Assembly: GCF_004352835.1 (NCBI RefSeq) | Contig: NZ_SJSB01000005.1 | Span: 1-64,000, forward strand | Direction: 5' to 3' | DNA from: Marinomonas flavescens | GTDB lineage: Bacteria; Pseudomonadota; Gammaproteobacteria; Pseudomonadales; Marinomonadaceae | DNA length: 64,000 nt | Shown here: in pieces, positions 45,204 to 54,490 of the stretch | Layout of the letters: each line of letters starts with the position of its first letter | Position numbering within the stretch: position 1 is the first letter of the stretch | Program-made: the position numbers and the translations under genes | The notes under the pieces: model-generated | Told to the model about the DNA's origin: nothing | The model's input: the letters and a program-made list of their open reading frames with translations, nothing else | The model's database searches: none

Positions 45204-47051
45204 TTAGCAGCGAAACTTTTGTGTCATATCCAGTAGGCTGGCGGCTTGCTTGCTCGATTCGCTAACGTACTCTTGAACTTCTTTGCTTTTCTCGTTTACG
45301 TGAGAGACATTATCTGCAACTTGAACCATGTTCTCTGCAATCATTTGTGTCGATTTAGCGACTTCATCTATATTTACTTTAAGCTCTTGATTTCGATTGG
45401 TAACATTTTCAACCAATGACTTTATTTGCTCTACTGCGTCGGCGGCTTTGTCGCCTAGCTGACGACCGCTGTTAACGTAATCTCGTCCTTCAGACATGGC
45501 TTTAAGGAGTTCTTGAATGCCTCGATGCATTTCGTTAATGATAGTGTTAATGCTCTGAGTTGCGTTTACGGTCTTTTCTGCTAGGCCACGAACTTCATCT
45601 GCAACAACAGAGAAACCCCGACCGGCTTCGCCTGCTCTAGCGGCTTCAATTGCTGCATTAAGAGCTAATAGATTGGTTTGCTCGGCTAAACCGTTAATGA
45701 TGTCTGTTACCCCGTCAACTTTTCCTGATGAGCTTTCTAGGTCGACAACTTGAGTATTTAGACCATCAAAAATAACCGCCAATTTGCTCAGACTGTCGAT
45801 GGCGCTGGTAATAACTTCTCCACCTTGGTTGGCTGAGTCTTGCGCCTGTTGGGATTGATCATGAGCGACTTCGGTGGCGCTGGCCATGTCTAAAATAGTG
45901 ACACTGATTTCTTCTGCCGCAGCGGCTACCGATTCCGCTTGAGTGTTGGTGGTTGTATTGATGGTGATCATTGAATCTAAGCTGTGCGATAAGTTTGTTG
46001 CACCATGATCTAGCTGTTCACTCGTTTTAGTGACTTGCGTTAATACGGCGCTTAAAGATTGGGTCATTTTATTAACAGCTTGGCCCACTTTATCCAACTC
46101 ATCATTACGCTGAGTATTAACTTCTAGTTTTTGTGTCAAATCGCCTTCTGCAAGCTTATATAGCGTTGTAGACATGCGAGATAGAGTATTAACCACTTCA
46201 TTGCTAGTGCGTATTAATAGGCCAACAACCAACAGAATGATTAAAATAGACACACTTATGATCATTAATTGTGCTCTTTCGCTGCTTTCTACGGCTTGTT
46301 CTTTTGCAATGATCAGTTGTTGGTTTAAAGATTCTTGTAGGCTTGTTACAAAGCTGGTCAATTGAATATACGCTTTTTCGGCTTTGTCATTCTCAATTTT
46401 CATTGCAGAAAAGTTTTGCTCTAATAACGAGAAGTCACTTCTTATTTTTTGAATTCTTGCGTCGTAGATTTTTCCGAAATTAATCTCATCGGACTTCTTC
46501 TGGAATGCATCAAGAGACGCTAAGACTAAGTTAAAACGATCTAGAGTTTGATTGTCCTCATAGACAGCAACGCTTTTTTCTATTTTAGCAAAAGGGTCGT
46601 TGAACATAGGAAAAAGTTTTTTCTCAATGTCGGCAAGTGAGAGGCTTAGCGTATTTCGAAGGCCTTCTCTATTATTATGACCGATGATTTTCAGTATCTT
46701 CAATTCTTTTACTCGGCTATTAGCCCAGTTGGTCAATTCGTTTTTAACGTTCTCTGTTAACACTGATTTATTTTCTGGAAGCAGCTTTTTTACTGCGTTT
46801 AATTGGTTGTTGTGCTTCGATGAAAGTTGGTTTAATAAGCCTAAATCAGTACTTTTATTTAGTTGAAGGACATCAATCTGAAGATTTTTTAGGAAAAGAG
46901 ATTGTTGGCTGATTAAGTCAACTTTTTGAGAGGTGTTTTTTAAAGTTGTCAGCGCATTAAAGGATATGAAAGATAAAATAATGAAGCCTAATAACGCTAA
47001 CGTGATAGCAACACGAAGTTTGGATTTAAAGCTTAGCTGAAAATTCAGCAT
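45204..47051 (-). CDS. Methyl-accepting chemotaxis protein
   Basis: 615 residues. Membrane segments at about 12-33 and 257-279 enclose a mainly helical periplasmic domain (four-helix-bundle or HBM-like by pattern, [20 protein letters not shown]). A HAMP domain follows, then the signalling domain with the conserved tip [20 protein letters not shown] at about 454-473. It senses an unknown ligand and controls CheA via CheW. Monocistronic. Confidence 0.93.
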   Translation of the reverse strand: MLNFQLSFKSKLRVAITLALLGFIILSFISFNALTTLKNTSQKVDLISQQSLFLKNLQIDVLQLNKSTDLGLLNQLSSKHNNQLNAVKKLLPENKSVLTENVKNELTNWANSRVKELKILKIIGHNNREGLRNTLSLSLADIEKKLFPMFNDPFAKIEKSVAVYEDNQTLDRFNLVLASLDAFQKKSDEINFGKIYDARIQKIRSDFSLLEQNFSAMKIENDKAEKAYIQLTSFVTSLQESLNQQLIIAKEQAVESSERAQLMIISVSILIILLVVGLLIRTSNEVVNTLSRMSTTLYKLAEGDLTQKLEVNTQRNDELDKVGQAVNKMTQSLSAVLTQVTKTSEQLDHGATNLSHSLDSMITINTTTNTQAESVAAAAEEISVTILDMASATEVAHDQSQQAQDSANQGGEVITSAIDSLSKLAVIFDGLNTQVVDLESSSGKVDGVTDIINGLAEQTNLLALNAAIEAARAGEAGRGFSVVADEVRGLAEKTVNATQSINTIINEMHRGIQELLKAMSEGRDYVNSGRQLGDKAADAVEQIKSLVENVTNRNQELKVNIDEVAKSTQMIAENMVQVADNVSHVNEKSKEVQEYVSESSKQAASLLDMTQKFRC

Positions 47052-47308
47052 ATTTTTTACCTACCATTTAAAAGTCAATTTACGTCGAATGTACAACCAA
47101 GGTAAAACTCAACATGCGGTGCTTATGATTTTAATTAAAAATCTTGTGTTATAAATATATAAAATTAATATTGATGTCTATATATATTGCTTTATCTAAG
47201 TTATTTCTGTGCAACTGCACTATTTATTTGGCATTTAAATTATGTTTAGCACATTGTCTATTTTTTTAATTTTTGTTAGAAGATTTGGTTGTTGTGATGG
47301 CTAGATAT
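47052..47308. other. Intergenic region between receptor and pssA
   Basis: AT-rich, no gene seen. It contains the upstream region of the receptor gene; no convincing promoter hexamer pair was identified. Confidence 0.4.
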
Positions 47309-47337
47309 AAAAAGGGACCAAATTTTGGTCCCTTTTT
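47309..47337 (-). terminator. Terminator of pssA
   Basis: GGGACCAAA (47314-47322) pairs with TTTGGTCCC (47324-47332), flanked by A- and T-runs; active in either direction. Confidence 0.9.
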
Positions 47338-47356
47338 ATATCTATATTTTAATAAT

Positions 47357-48694
47357 TTAAAGAATTCGCTTGAGCAATCGATCGGCTCTGGTTCGAATGA
47401 TCTTTTTTAATAGCCGCTTTATTTTATATGGATAGTCTCTAATGGACTCAAGTTGGCGGTAGCTTGCAACACGTTGAGTGTGTGCGAAAATATTATCGAA
47501 TTCAGCAGAGAATTTTTCTTCAAGTTGCCCGTTAGCATCTTGAATCAACAGGCCATTTTCTAGGTCTAGTGCCCAAGCTCTTGGGTTTATGTTATTGCCT
47601 GTGAGTAGCATGGAATGACGATCCACCCAGATGCCTTTTAAGTGGTAGCTGTTGCTGTCGTGTTTCCATAAATGAATGGATAAAAGGCCAGATTCAATAT
47701 GATTTTCGTTAGCTCGAGCAAAGCGTCGTAATGTCATTTCATAAAGGTAGGGAAGGCCGCCAATGGCTCGAAAAGGTTGCTCTGGTGGAATATAAAAGTC
47801 ATTTGCCGTTTTATCTCCAACAATGATATGCACTCTTATATTGCGTTTCATCGCGCGTTTAATTTCTCTAATAACGATGTTAGGCGGGTTGAAGTAAGGA
47901 GTGCAAAGGAATATCTCGTTTTTCGCAGAAGCAAGTAAGGAGACAATTTGTTGGTTAAGTTTATTGTTTCGTTTACCAACACCGACCAATGGCGTGATGG
48001 CGACTTGGTCTTTTTTTATCTCTTCGTTGGTAACGTGGTAAGTGGCTTTTGATAATGAAATACGGAATCGTTTAATGGCCGACTTGAGTTCTTTCGTGGT
48101 TGGTAAATCCACTTTAGATAGGTCATGTACTGCTGGGTTGTTGATCATGTTCTGACAAATGAAATCAACCATGCTGTTGGCAAGAGATCGATTATTAATG
48201 ACATGATAGCGATCAAATCGGTAGCGATCTTTATGGTGAAGATAGATGTTGTTAATGCTCGCACCGCTGTAAAGAACCATATCATCAATGATAAAGCCTT
48301 TAAGATGCAGCACTCCAAACACTTCACGGTTACGCACCGGTATCCCATAAACAGGGATTTTGTGTTCATGTTGTTGTGCAAACTCTTGATAAAAAGCAGC
48401 ATTGCCTTTGCTTTTATTCGCACCAATGAGGCCACGTTGTGCTCGATGCCAATCGACACAAATCGCTACATCGAGCTGCGGATTACGCTGCTTAGCTTGA
48501 TAAACTGCCGTGAGAACTTCCTGACCTGCTTCATCGTTTTCTAGATAAAGGGAGGTTAAATAGATGCGTTGTTTGGCATTTTTAATCGCATCAAGTAAAA
48601 AATCACTAAAACAATGGGCAGAATGCAATATTTGAAATTGATCAGCCTGAACAGAGAAAGTGGGCAATGAATCAAATTGGGGTCTAATGGGCAT
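47357..48694 (-). CDS. pssA: Phosphatidylserine synthase, PssA (phospholipase D family)
   Basis: 445 residues, similar in length to the E. coli enzyme (451). Two HKD motifs: His130-Lys132-Asp137 in HLKGFIIDD and His351-Lys353-Asp358 in HLKGIWVD, each followed by the Gly/Asn segment (YSGASINN, TGNNINPRAWALD). It makes phosphatidylserine from CDP-diacylglycerol and serine at the membrane. The basic C-terminus (KIKRLLKKIIRTRADRLLKRIL region) fits lipid association. Monocistronic. Confidence 0.94.
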   Translation of the reverse strand: MPIRPQFDSLPTFSVQADQFQILHSAHCFSDFLLDAIKNAKQRIYLTSLYLENDEAGQEVLTAVYQAKQRNPQLDVAICVDWHRAQRGLIGANKSKGNAAFYQEFAQQHEHKIPVYGIPVRNREVFGVLHLKGFIIDDMVLYSGASINNIYLHHKDRYRFDRYHVINNRSLANSMVDFICQNMINNPAVHDLSKVDLPTTKELKSAIKRFRISLSKATYHVTNEEIKKDQVAITPLVGVGKRNNKLNQQIVSLLASAKNEIFLCTPYFNPPNIVIREIKRAMKRNIRVHIIVGDKTANDFYIPPEQPFRAIGGLPYLYEMTLRRFARANENHIESGLLSIHLWKHDSNSYHLKGIWVDRHSMLLTGNNINPRAWALDLENGLLIQDANGQLEEKFSAEFDNIFAHTQRVASYRQLESIRDYPYKIKRLLKKIIRTRADRLLKRIL

Positions 48695-48998
48695 GATACC
48701 AGAGGGCTACCTTTGTTTTATCTTAACTAATAACTATAGCAAAACTGCTTTTTTTTGCCTATATAATAAGAACTTGCTTTACTTTCTTTTTCTAAAAAAT
48801 CGTATTTCTTGGGCAAATAGTAGTGGTTAAGTTCAATTTTATCCATCACTATATTTCTATGCCATTGGAGGATGAAAAGGAGCTGAAAGTATGTTTTTTT
48901 TGATCTGTGATCGATCCTCGTTCGTACTATTTAATTCGCAGTATTGATGATCGTAATTGACATCGATTGAAAAGGGTCAAAAAAGGTAACTTTCCTCA
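48695..48998. other. Intergenic region, divergent promoters
   Basis: About 300 bases between pssA and the divergent esterase gene. No gene or strong structure is seen; promoters for both are expected. Confidence 0.4.
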
Positions 48999-49847
48999 AT
49001 GAAAAAATTGCTTGTAGCGCTTAGCTCTCTTCTTCTATTGGGTTGTGCTCGGACTGGGTTGGAACTTGCTAATTTACCGTCAAAGTTTAGTGATACAGAC
49101 ATTATAAGAAATGTTGCGTATGGGCACGATGCTTGGCAAAAACTTGATATTTATATTCCTAAACATGCCAAAGGTGAAACCTTGCCTGTTGTTGTCTTTT
49201 TTTACGGTGGTAGCTGGCAAGATGGCTCAAAAGACATGTACGCTTTTGTTGGTGATGCATTTGCTCAGAAAAAATACATTGCTGTCATTGCAGATTACAG
49301 TAAATACCCTCAAGTGGTCTTTCCACAGTTTGTTGACGATGGCGCTAAGGCCGTTGCCTGGGTGTATCGAAATATTGAAAAGTATTCTGGAAATCCAAAT
49401 GATTTATTTCTTTCAGGTCATTCTGCTGGTGCGCATATTGCTGCGTTGATTGCTGCTGATCATAGGTATTTGCAGAAAGAAGGACTGAATACATCAGTTA
49501 TTAAGGCGTTTGCAGGTATGTCTGGTCCTTATGATTTTGTGCCTAAAGAAGAGACCTATAAAGCCATTTTCGGTCCACCAGAAAATTACCCACAAATGCA
49601 GGTAACCACCTTTATAGATGGTCGTGAGCCGCCAATGTTATTGCTTTGGGGAGCGAAGGATACCTTAGTTGGCAGAAGTAATATGGATTTATTGGCAGAT
49701 AAAATTCGCCAGCAACAGGGGGTCGTAGAAACCAAAATTTATCCCAATGTTGATCATGTTGGAATGGTATCGAGCTTTACTTGGTTTTTAAGGGGAAAGG
49801 CGACGGTTCTTGAAGATATATGTCAATTTTTCGGAAAATACCAATGA
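48999..49847 (+). CDS. Alpha/beta-hydrolase lipoprotein (esterase-like)
   Basis: 282 residues with a lipoprotein signal (LLLLGC, Cys16). The alpha/beta-hydrolase fold of the BD-FAE/esterase type has the oxyanion segment FFYGGSW, nucleophile Ser142 in SGHSAGAH, an acid in LLWGAKDTLVG and a His in NVDHVGMV. It likely cleaves an ester at the outer or inner membrane face. The substrate is unknown. Monocistronic, 80 bases ahead of a GNAT gene. Confidence 0.9.
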   Translation: MKKLLVALSSLLLLGCARTGLELANLPSKFSDTDIIRNVAYGHDAWQKLDIYIPKHAKGETLPVVVFFYGGSWQDGSKDMYAFVGDAFAQKKYIAVIADYSKYPQVVFPQFVDDGAKAVAWVYRNIEKYSGNPNDLFLSGHSAGAHIAALIAADHRYLQKEGLNTSVIKAFAGMSGPYDFVPKEETYKAIFGPPENYPQMQVTTFIDGREPPMLLLWGAKDTLVGRSNMDLLADKIRQQQGVVETKIYPNVDHVGMVSSFTWFLRGKATVLEDICQFFGKYQ

Positions 49848-49929
49848 CATAAATGCTAAGCTAAATTTATCTACAACATAGTACTATGTTTAACTTGGCT
49901 TTATTTCTGAATGGTTTGTAGGAGGCATG

Positions 49930-50433
49930 ATGGAAATTCGTAAAGTAAAGTTCTCTGATGTTGAGCAAATGACAGCGATTTATAATTTCTATATAGAGAA
50001 TACATTGGTCACTTTTGAAGAAGAGGCGATCACCGCAGAAGAGATGCATTCTCGTGTAGAAAAAGTCATACAGCAACACTTGCCATGGTTGGTTATAGAG
50101 AATGAGGAAGGCGACCTTTTAGGGTATGCCTATGCGGACTCATGGCATACACGTCGTTGTTATCGATTTACTGTAGAACCATCTGTCTACTTGTTACCTG
50201 AAGTCAAAGGCCAAGGATATGGCACGATATTATTCGATGCGTTATTACTGCTACTACGTCAAAGTGAAATTAGGAATGTATTGGGTGTTATTGCTTTGCC
50301 TAATGAGGCGAGCGTGGCGATGCATGAAGCACACGGTTTTGAAAAAGTGGGTGAGTTTTCTGACGTAGGATTTAAGTTTGAACAATGGGTCTCTGTTGGT
50401 TATTGGCAATTAAAACTAGAGCATAGCGAATAA
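49930..50433 (+). CDS. GNAT N-acetyltransferase, phosphinothricin/MnaT type
   Basis: 167 residues from the second of two adjacent ATGs; a perfect AGGAGG ends four bases before it, and the first ATG (49927) is too close. Blocks typical of Pat/MnaT: VEQMTAIYNFYIENTLVTFEE, GYAYADSWHTRRCYRFTVE, VKGQGYGTILFDALL for acetyl-CoA, and HEAHGFEKVGEF. Family members acetylate phosphinothricin, methionine sulfone or similar amines. No link to the neighbours is evident. Confidence 0.9.
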   Translation: MEIRKVKFSDVEQMTAIYNFYIENTLVTFEEEAITAEEMHSRVEKVIQQHLPWLVIENEEGDLLGYAYADSWHTRRCYRFTVEPSVYLLPEVKGQGYGTILFDALLLLLRQSEIRNVLGVIALPNEASVAMHEAHGFEKVGEFSDVGFKFEQWVSVGYWQLKLEHSE

Positions 50434-50528
50434 CGTGCTCGAAGCACTTTTCTCAGTACATAACGCATCGCCAGTCTCTGTCTAGAAAAATCGGCAGGGA
50501 TTGGCGATACGGGTTGCAGTGATATAAA

Positions 50529-51764
50529 TTATGCGATCAATTCTTGTAACTTTTGACAAAAAGTCATCACTTCTTCTTTGGTATTGTAGTGCAAGCAACC
50601 CACGCGAACGACGCCGCCTTTGTCTGATAAATCGAGTTGATCGTAAAGGCCTTGCGCATAGAAATTACCATCCCATAGGCAAATGGCTTGATCCCCAAAA
50701 TACTCAGAAATAGCACGCGGTTTGAAGCCTTTAATTCGAAAAGCAATCGTTGGCGTACGTTCTGACACGCGCTCCAAATCTGTAATACCATAGAAAGTTA
50801 GGCCATTTACTTTCAGTAGTTCGCTAATAAGTGTCTGACTCAAGGCTTCTTCGTGGGCTTTGATATTATCAAACGCCATGAGTAATCGTGCTCTTCTATC
50901 TCCATCTTGTCCTCCTAAGGAGGCAAGATAATTCACACAAGCGATGTAACCCGCCATGGCTTCGTAATTTTGGGTGCCTGTTTCCCAGCGGTTTGGGTCA
51001 ATATCTTTAGCAGGTGCGACCTTGTATGGAGTTAGTTTGGCTAGCGTACTTTCTTTGGCGTATAAGACGCCTAAATGTGGTCCAAAATACTTATAAGCAG
51101 AAGACACTAAGAAATCACAATCCAATGCTTGTACGTCAATGGCATGGTGTGGCGCATAGTGCACTGCATCTAAATAGGTGATGGCGTTGGTTTGTTGTTT
51201 AACCAAGCTCATGATCTCTGACAATGGGACGATGGAGCCCGTGACATTGGATGCACAAGTAAATGCGACGAGTCGTGTCTTTTCGTTCAATAGGCTTTTT
51301 AGGTGGTTCATATCCAACGTGCAATCGATTTCGTTGACTCTCACATAATGAACAATGACGCCTCTTTCTTCCGCCAATAAAACCCAAGGAGACACATTGG
51401 AATAATGGTCTAAGTTGGTCACAATGATTTCATCACCTGACTGCCAATCTCTAGCAATAGCCCGGCTGACATGAAAATTAATGCTGGTGGCATTGGCGCC
51501 AAAAATGATTTGTTGCTCGCTGGGTGCGTTGTATAAATCTTTGGCTGCCAAGCGAGCTTGATGCATAACGTTTTCTGTTTCTTTACTAGAAAAGTAAGCG
51601 CCTCCTAAATTGGCATTGAAATGACCTAGATAGTCTTGCATTGCATCCAACACACCGCGGCTCACTTGTGAGCCACCAGGCCCATCTAGAAAAATAGGTA
51701 ATTGATTGTTATGAGTTCTATTTAAAGCCGGAAAAAGGTGTCGGCATTGTTCTAGGTTACGCAT
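50529..51764 (-). CDS. Cysteine-desulfurase-like PLP enzyme (aminotransferase class V)
   Basis: 411 residues from the ATG at 51764, which follows GGAG at proper spacing; an upstream ATG adds four residues. Fold-type I, class V: IFLDGPGGSQVSRGVLDAM at the start, ITYLDAVHYAPHHAIDV with the PLP Asp and His, and the Schiff-base Lys in VSSAYKYFGPHLG (Lys225). It belongs to the group annotated cysteine desulfurase-like (VC1184 type), whose reaction is not settled. Separated by 39 bases from the upstream dioxygenase gene, so the two probably act on related amino-acid substrates. Confidence 0.88.
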   Translation of the reverse strand: MRNLEQCRHLFPALNRTHNNQLPIFLDGPGGSQVSRGVLDAMQDYLGHFNANLGGAYFSSKETENVMHQARLAAKDLYNAPSEQQIIFGANATSINFHVSRAIARDWQSGDEIIVTNLDHYSNVSPWVLLAEERGVIVHYVRVNEIDCTLDMNHLKSLLNEKTRLVAFTCASNVTGSIVPLSEIMSLVKQQTNAITYLDAVHYAPHHAIDVQALDCDFLVSSAYKYFGPHLGVLYAKESTLAKLTPYKVAPAKDIDPNRWETGTQNYEAMAGYIACVNYLASLGGQDGDRRARLLMAFDNIKAHEEALSQTLISELLKVNGLTFYGITDLERVSERTPTIAFRIKGFKPRAISEYFGDQAICLWDGNFYAQGLYDQLDLSDKGGVVRVGCLHYNTKEEVMTFCQKLQELIA

Positions 51765-51803
51765 GTTTTTCTCCATTGTAAGTCGGCTTGGTAAATAAAT
51801 GTT

Positions 51804-52457
51804 TTATTGGCGTATTAAATTGGCAGTAAGAATAAAAGTATCCATGTAGCCGAACTCACCATCAACAGGCTTGATAGGGTACGCGCTATGGAAGAACTTG
51901 CGATCGTTTAAGACAACAAATTCACCCTGATCAAAATCGTGGCTAATGATTGCTGGGCTGTTTTTGCTAGAGTGAATGTTGATATTGCCACCTTGGATAT
52001 TATGGCGTTGGATGACATAAATACCGACACGGTCAAAGCCATCTTGATGGACCCCTTCTGGCGCGACTTCGGCTCTTTTGTTATTGGCTAAAATACGCAT
52101 TTGATGCACTTCTATAGGCGTGTCGTCTTGTACATTGGCCATTCTTTGGAAGTGATTAAACAGCTCAATAAAGGCAGGATCTTCAAATGTTTGATCTTCG
52201 ATTTCAGGGTAAACACGGACAACATTACCTTGAAAGTGGTTGATGCTTTCATCTTGTACGAATGCTTGAGAGGCCAAGCGAGACAGGCTGTGGTTATTCA
52301 TGGTAAAGCGGGAATAGCGACGTAAACGATAGGCGCCATCGGCATAAGGACTCGCTGGTAAATCATTAAATGAAGAAACTAAATGATTAACGCTGTTTGC
52401 AGTGAGTTGACCTAGTTCAAGATAGAAGTCGTCTTGAGTTGATTTATTAGTAATCAT
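51804..52457 (-). CDS. 2-oxoglutarate/Fe(II) dioxygenase of the amino-acid hydroxylase family
   Basis: 217 residues. Metal-binding triad His137-x-Asp139 in GVHQDG and His190 in FFHSAYPI, with GAYRLRRYSRF near the N-terminus and GEFVVLNDRKFFHSA at the C-terminus. This is the 2OG-Fe dioxygenase family (PF10014 type) that includes L-isoleucine and related free amino-acid hydroxylases. It likely hydroxylates a free amino acid using oxygen and 2-oxoglutarate. GGAGGA precedes the start. First gene of the two-gene unit with the PLP enzyme. Confidence 0.88.
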   Translation of the reverse strand: MITNKSTQDDFYLELGQLTANSVNHLVSSFNDLPASPYADGAYRLRRYSRFTMNNHSLSRLASQAFVQDESINHFQGNVVRVYPEIEDQTFEDPAFIELFNHFQRMANVQDDTPIEVHQMRILANNKRAEVAPEGVHQDGFDRVGIYVIQRHNIQGGNINIHSSKNSPAIISHDFDQGEFVVLNDRKFFHSAYPIKPVDGEFGYMDTFILTANLIRQ

Positions 52458-52910
52458 AATGGAATCCTCCGTCAGCGCATTGGCATCTCATGCACAATGA
52501 CGTTTGTTGTTATTTTAATGAATTGGCGGCCTTGTTGGCTGGCATCTAGTGTAGCGATTAACAAGGAAAGTTATTTTGCTTTTTATGCACTGATTTAATA
52601 TTTTACGGAATATATTATTCATATAATTAGTATTGTTTAGATTTAACATCTAATCATGCCAAATCCTGTATTAAGTATTTAAATATTGGAGACTCTTAAA
52701 AAAACCATTAGAAGGCATGTCTTAGATAGTGAGAGGGAAGAGGAGAAAGGCAGAAAAGAGTAAAGAATAGTCACAGGTTTGGCAGACTTTTTATGGCATA
52801 TAAAGACTATAAGCCGAATCTATTACTACTTTAGTATTAGTCTTTGAATTTCACGATGATCTAGCGTTAGGATAAGGCAACATTCTAATAAAAAGCAGTA
52901 GGAAATATTC
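52458..52910. other. Intergenic region, divergent promoters
   Basis: About 450 bases between the dioxygenase and the divergent receptor gene. AT-rich, no gene, hairpin or repeat that I can support. Confidence 0.4.
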
Positions 52911-54467
52911 ATGGTTTATGTGCAGTTTGGTGGCGTATGTTCTCTTTTTATTTTATTTATTATTGGCTATGTACAAAACTCCATACCACTTGCCTACAGT
53001 ATTGTCGGAGGGATTATTTGTGTTTTAGTGCTGTTATCTCGAATAAAGTTACCCTCATCTAATGGTATCGAAAATCAAGAAGAGACTGCACTTAGCGCTG
53101 AATACGGGAAAATTAGCAAAAGTGTGACCAGTGCGACTTCCAAGATGGCGATGGGAGCCGCGGAAGTCTCTCATTTTGTCGATATCCTTAATAAAGACAT
53201 TCGTTTCACAAGCGATGATAGTTCACAAATTTCTGAAGCCGCGACAATCCTTTCTGAAACCAGCGTTACCTTGTCAAAAAACTTGACCCAAGTTGCGCAC
53301 ACCATGAGTGACACGGCTAGCTCCAGCCAAGTTGCCCAAACTGCCTTGAAACAGAGCTCAGAACAAATAGGTGAGCTGACCCAAAAGGTTCAAGCAGCCA
53401 GCGAGCAGCTTAGTCAATTAACACAAAGTGCGGACGCTATTGATGGTATTACTAATGTGATTAAAGGGGTATCCGATCAAACCAATCTGTTGGCTTTAAA
53501 TGCAGCTATTGAAGCCGCTAGAGCAGGTGAGCAAGGGCGAGGTTTTGCGGTAGTGGCCGATGAAGTCCGAGCCTTGGCTGGCAAAACGGCGGATGCCACT
53601 GAGCAAATTTCAGCGCTGCTAATTGAAGTACGACACAATAGTGAGTTAACCAACACTGAAATGACCTCTTTGAAGGTGTTATCGGAGTCGTTATCTGAAA
53701 CCTTGTTAGGAGAAACTGAACGTTTTATTTCAGTAACGGAAGAAGTGCAGAGTGCCTCTTTGATATTGTCAGAAGTAGAAAATACAGGGGAGATATTGGG
53801 ATCAACCAGCTTGCAAATTAATGAGTCAATTTCGCGTATTAGTAACGCTTTAAGAAATATTTATCAACGTAGTGAACACTTATCAAAAGAGGCGTCAGGG
53901 CTCAGTGATGGCGCTGAGGTGGTTTTTAGAGAGTTGGATAAAGTCGATCAATCGCTCTTTTTCTCTGAGCTAGTCGCCGCGGCAAAACATGCCGCTAAAG
54001 GAATTGGACAGCTTTTTGAAAGTGCCATCGCGGAAGGAAAACTTTCACAGGAGGATGTTTTTTCTAAACAATACCAACCCATTGAGAACACGAATCCACA
54101 AAAATTCAGCACACCATATAATGCGTTTACTGATCGTACATTTCCTCAATTTCAAGAAGCGATTCTAGAGCAGCACGGCGAGGTTATTTTCGCTGGTGCG
54201 GTGGATGTGAATGGGTATTTTCCAACCCATAATAAGAAATTCAGTCAACCGTTGACGGGTGACTATGATATTGATTTAGCGAACAATCGTAGTCGTCGTA
54301 TTTTTGACGATCCAACAGGGCGTCGCTGTGGAGCCCATAACGAAAGCTTTTTATTGCAAACGTACAAGCGAGATACCGGAGAAGTCTTACATGACCTATC
54401 CGTGCCCATTTTTGTGAATGGACAGCATTGGGGCGGTTTTCGTATGGGGTTCAAACCAGCCTTATAG
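52911..54467 (+). CDS. Chemoreceptor with C-terminal sensor domain
   Basis: 518 residues. Two membrane segments lie close together at the N-terminus (about 5-22 and 26-46) with almost no periplasmic loop. The signalling hairpin follows directly, with its tip [20 protein letters not shown] near 190-209. After it comes a cytoplasmic domain (about 375-518) with [56 protein letters not shown] and [13 protein letters not shown]. This C-terminal module occurs in a subset of receptors and is thought to sense an intracellular cue. AGGAA precedes the ATG. Monocistronic. Confidence 0.9.
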   Translation: MVYVQFGGVCSLFILFIIGYVQNSIPLAYSIVGGIICVLVLLSRIKLPSSNGIENQEETALSAEYGKISKSVTSATSKMAMGAAEVSHFVDILNKDIRFTSDDSSQISEAATILSETSVTLSKNLTQVAHTMSDTASSSQVAQTALKQSSEQIGELTQKVQAASEQLSQLTQSADAIDGITNVIKGVSDQTNLLALNAAIEAARAGEQGRGFAVVADEVRALAGKTADATEQISALLIEVRHNSELTNTEMTSLKVLSESLSETLLGETERFISVTEEVQSASLILSEVENTGEILGSTSLQINESISRISNALRNIYQRSEHLSKEASGLSDGAEVVFRELDKVDQSLFFSELVAAAKHAAKGIGQLFESAIAEGKLSQEDVFSKQYQPIENTNPQKFSTPYNAFTDRTFPQFQEAILEQHGEVIFAGAVDVNGYFPTHNKKFSQPLTGDYDIDLANNRSRRIFDDPTGRRCGAHNESFLLQTYKRDTGEVLHDLSVPIFVNGQHWGGFRMGFKPAL

Positions 54468-54490
54468 GCTGGTTTGAACGGTTAGTGTTA

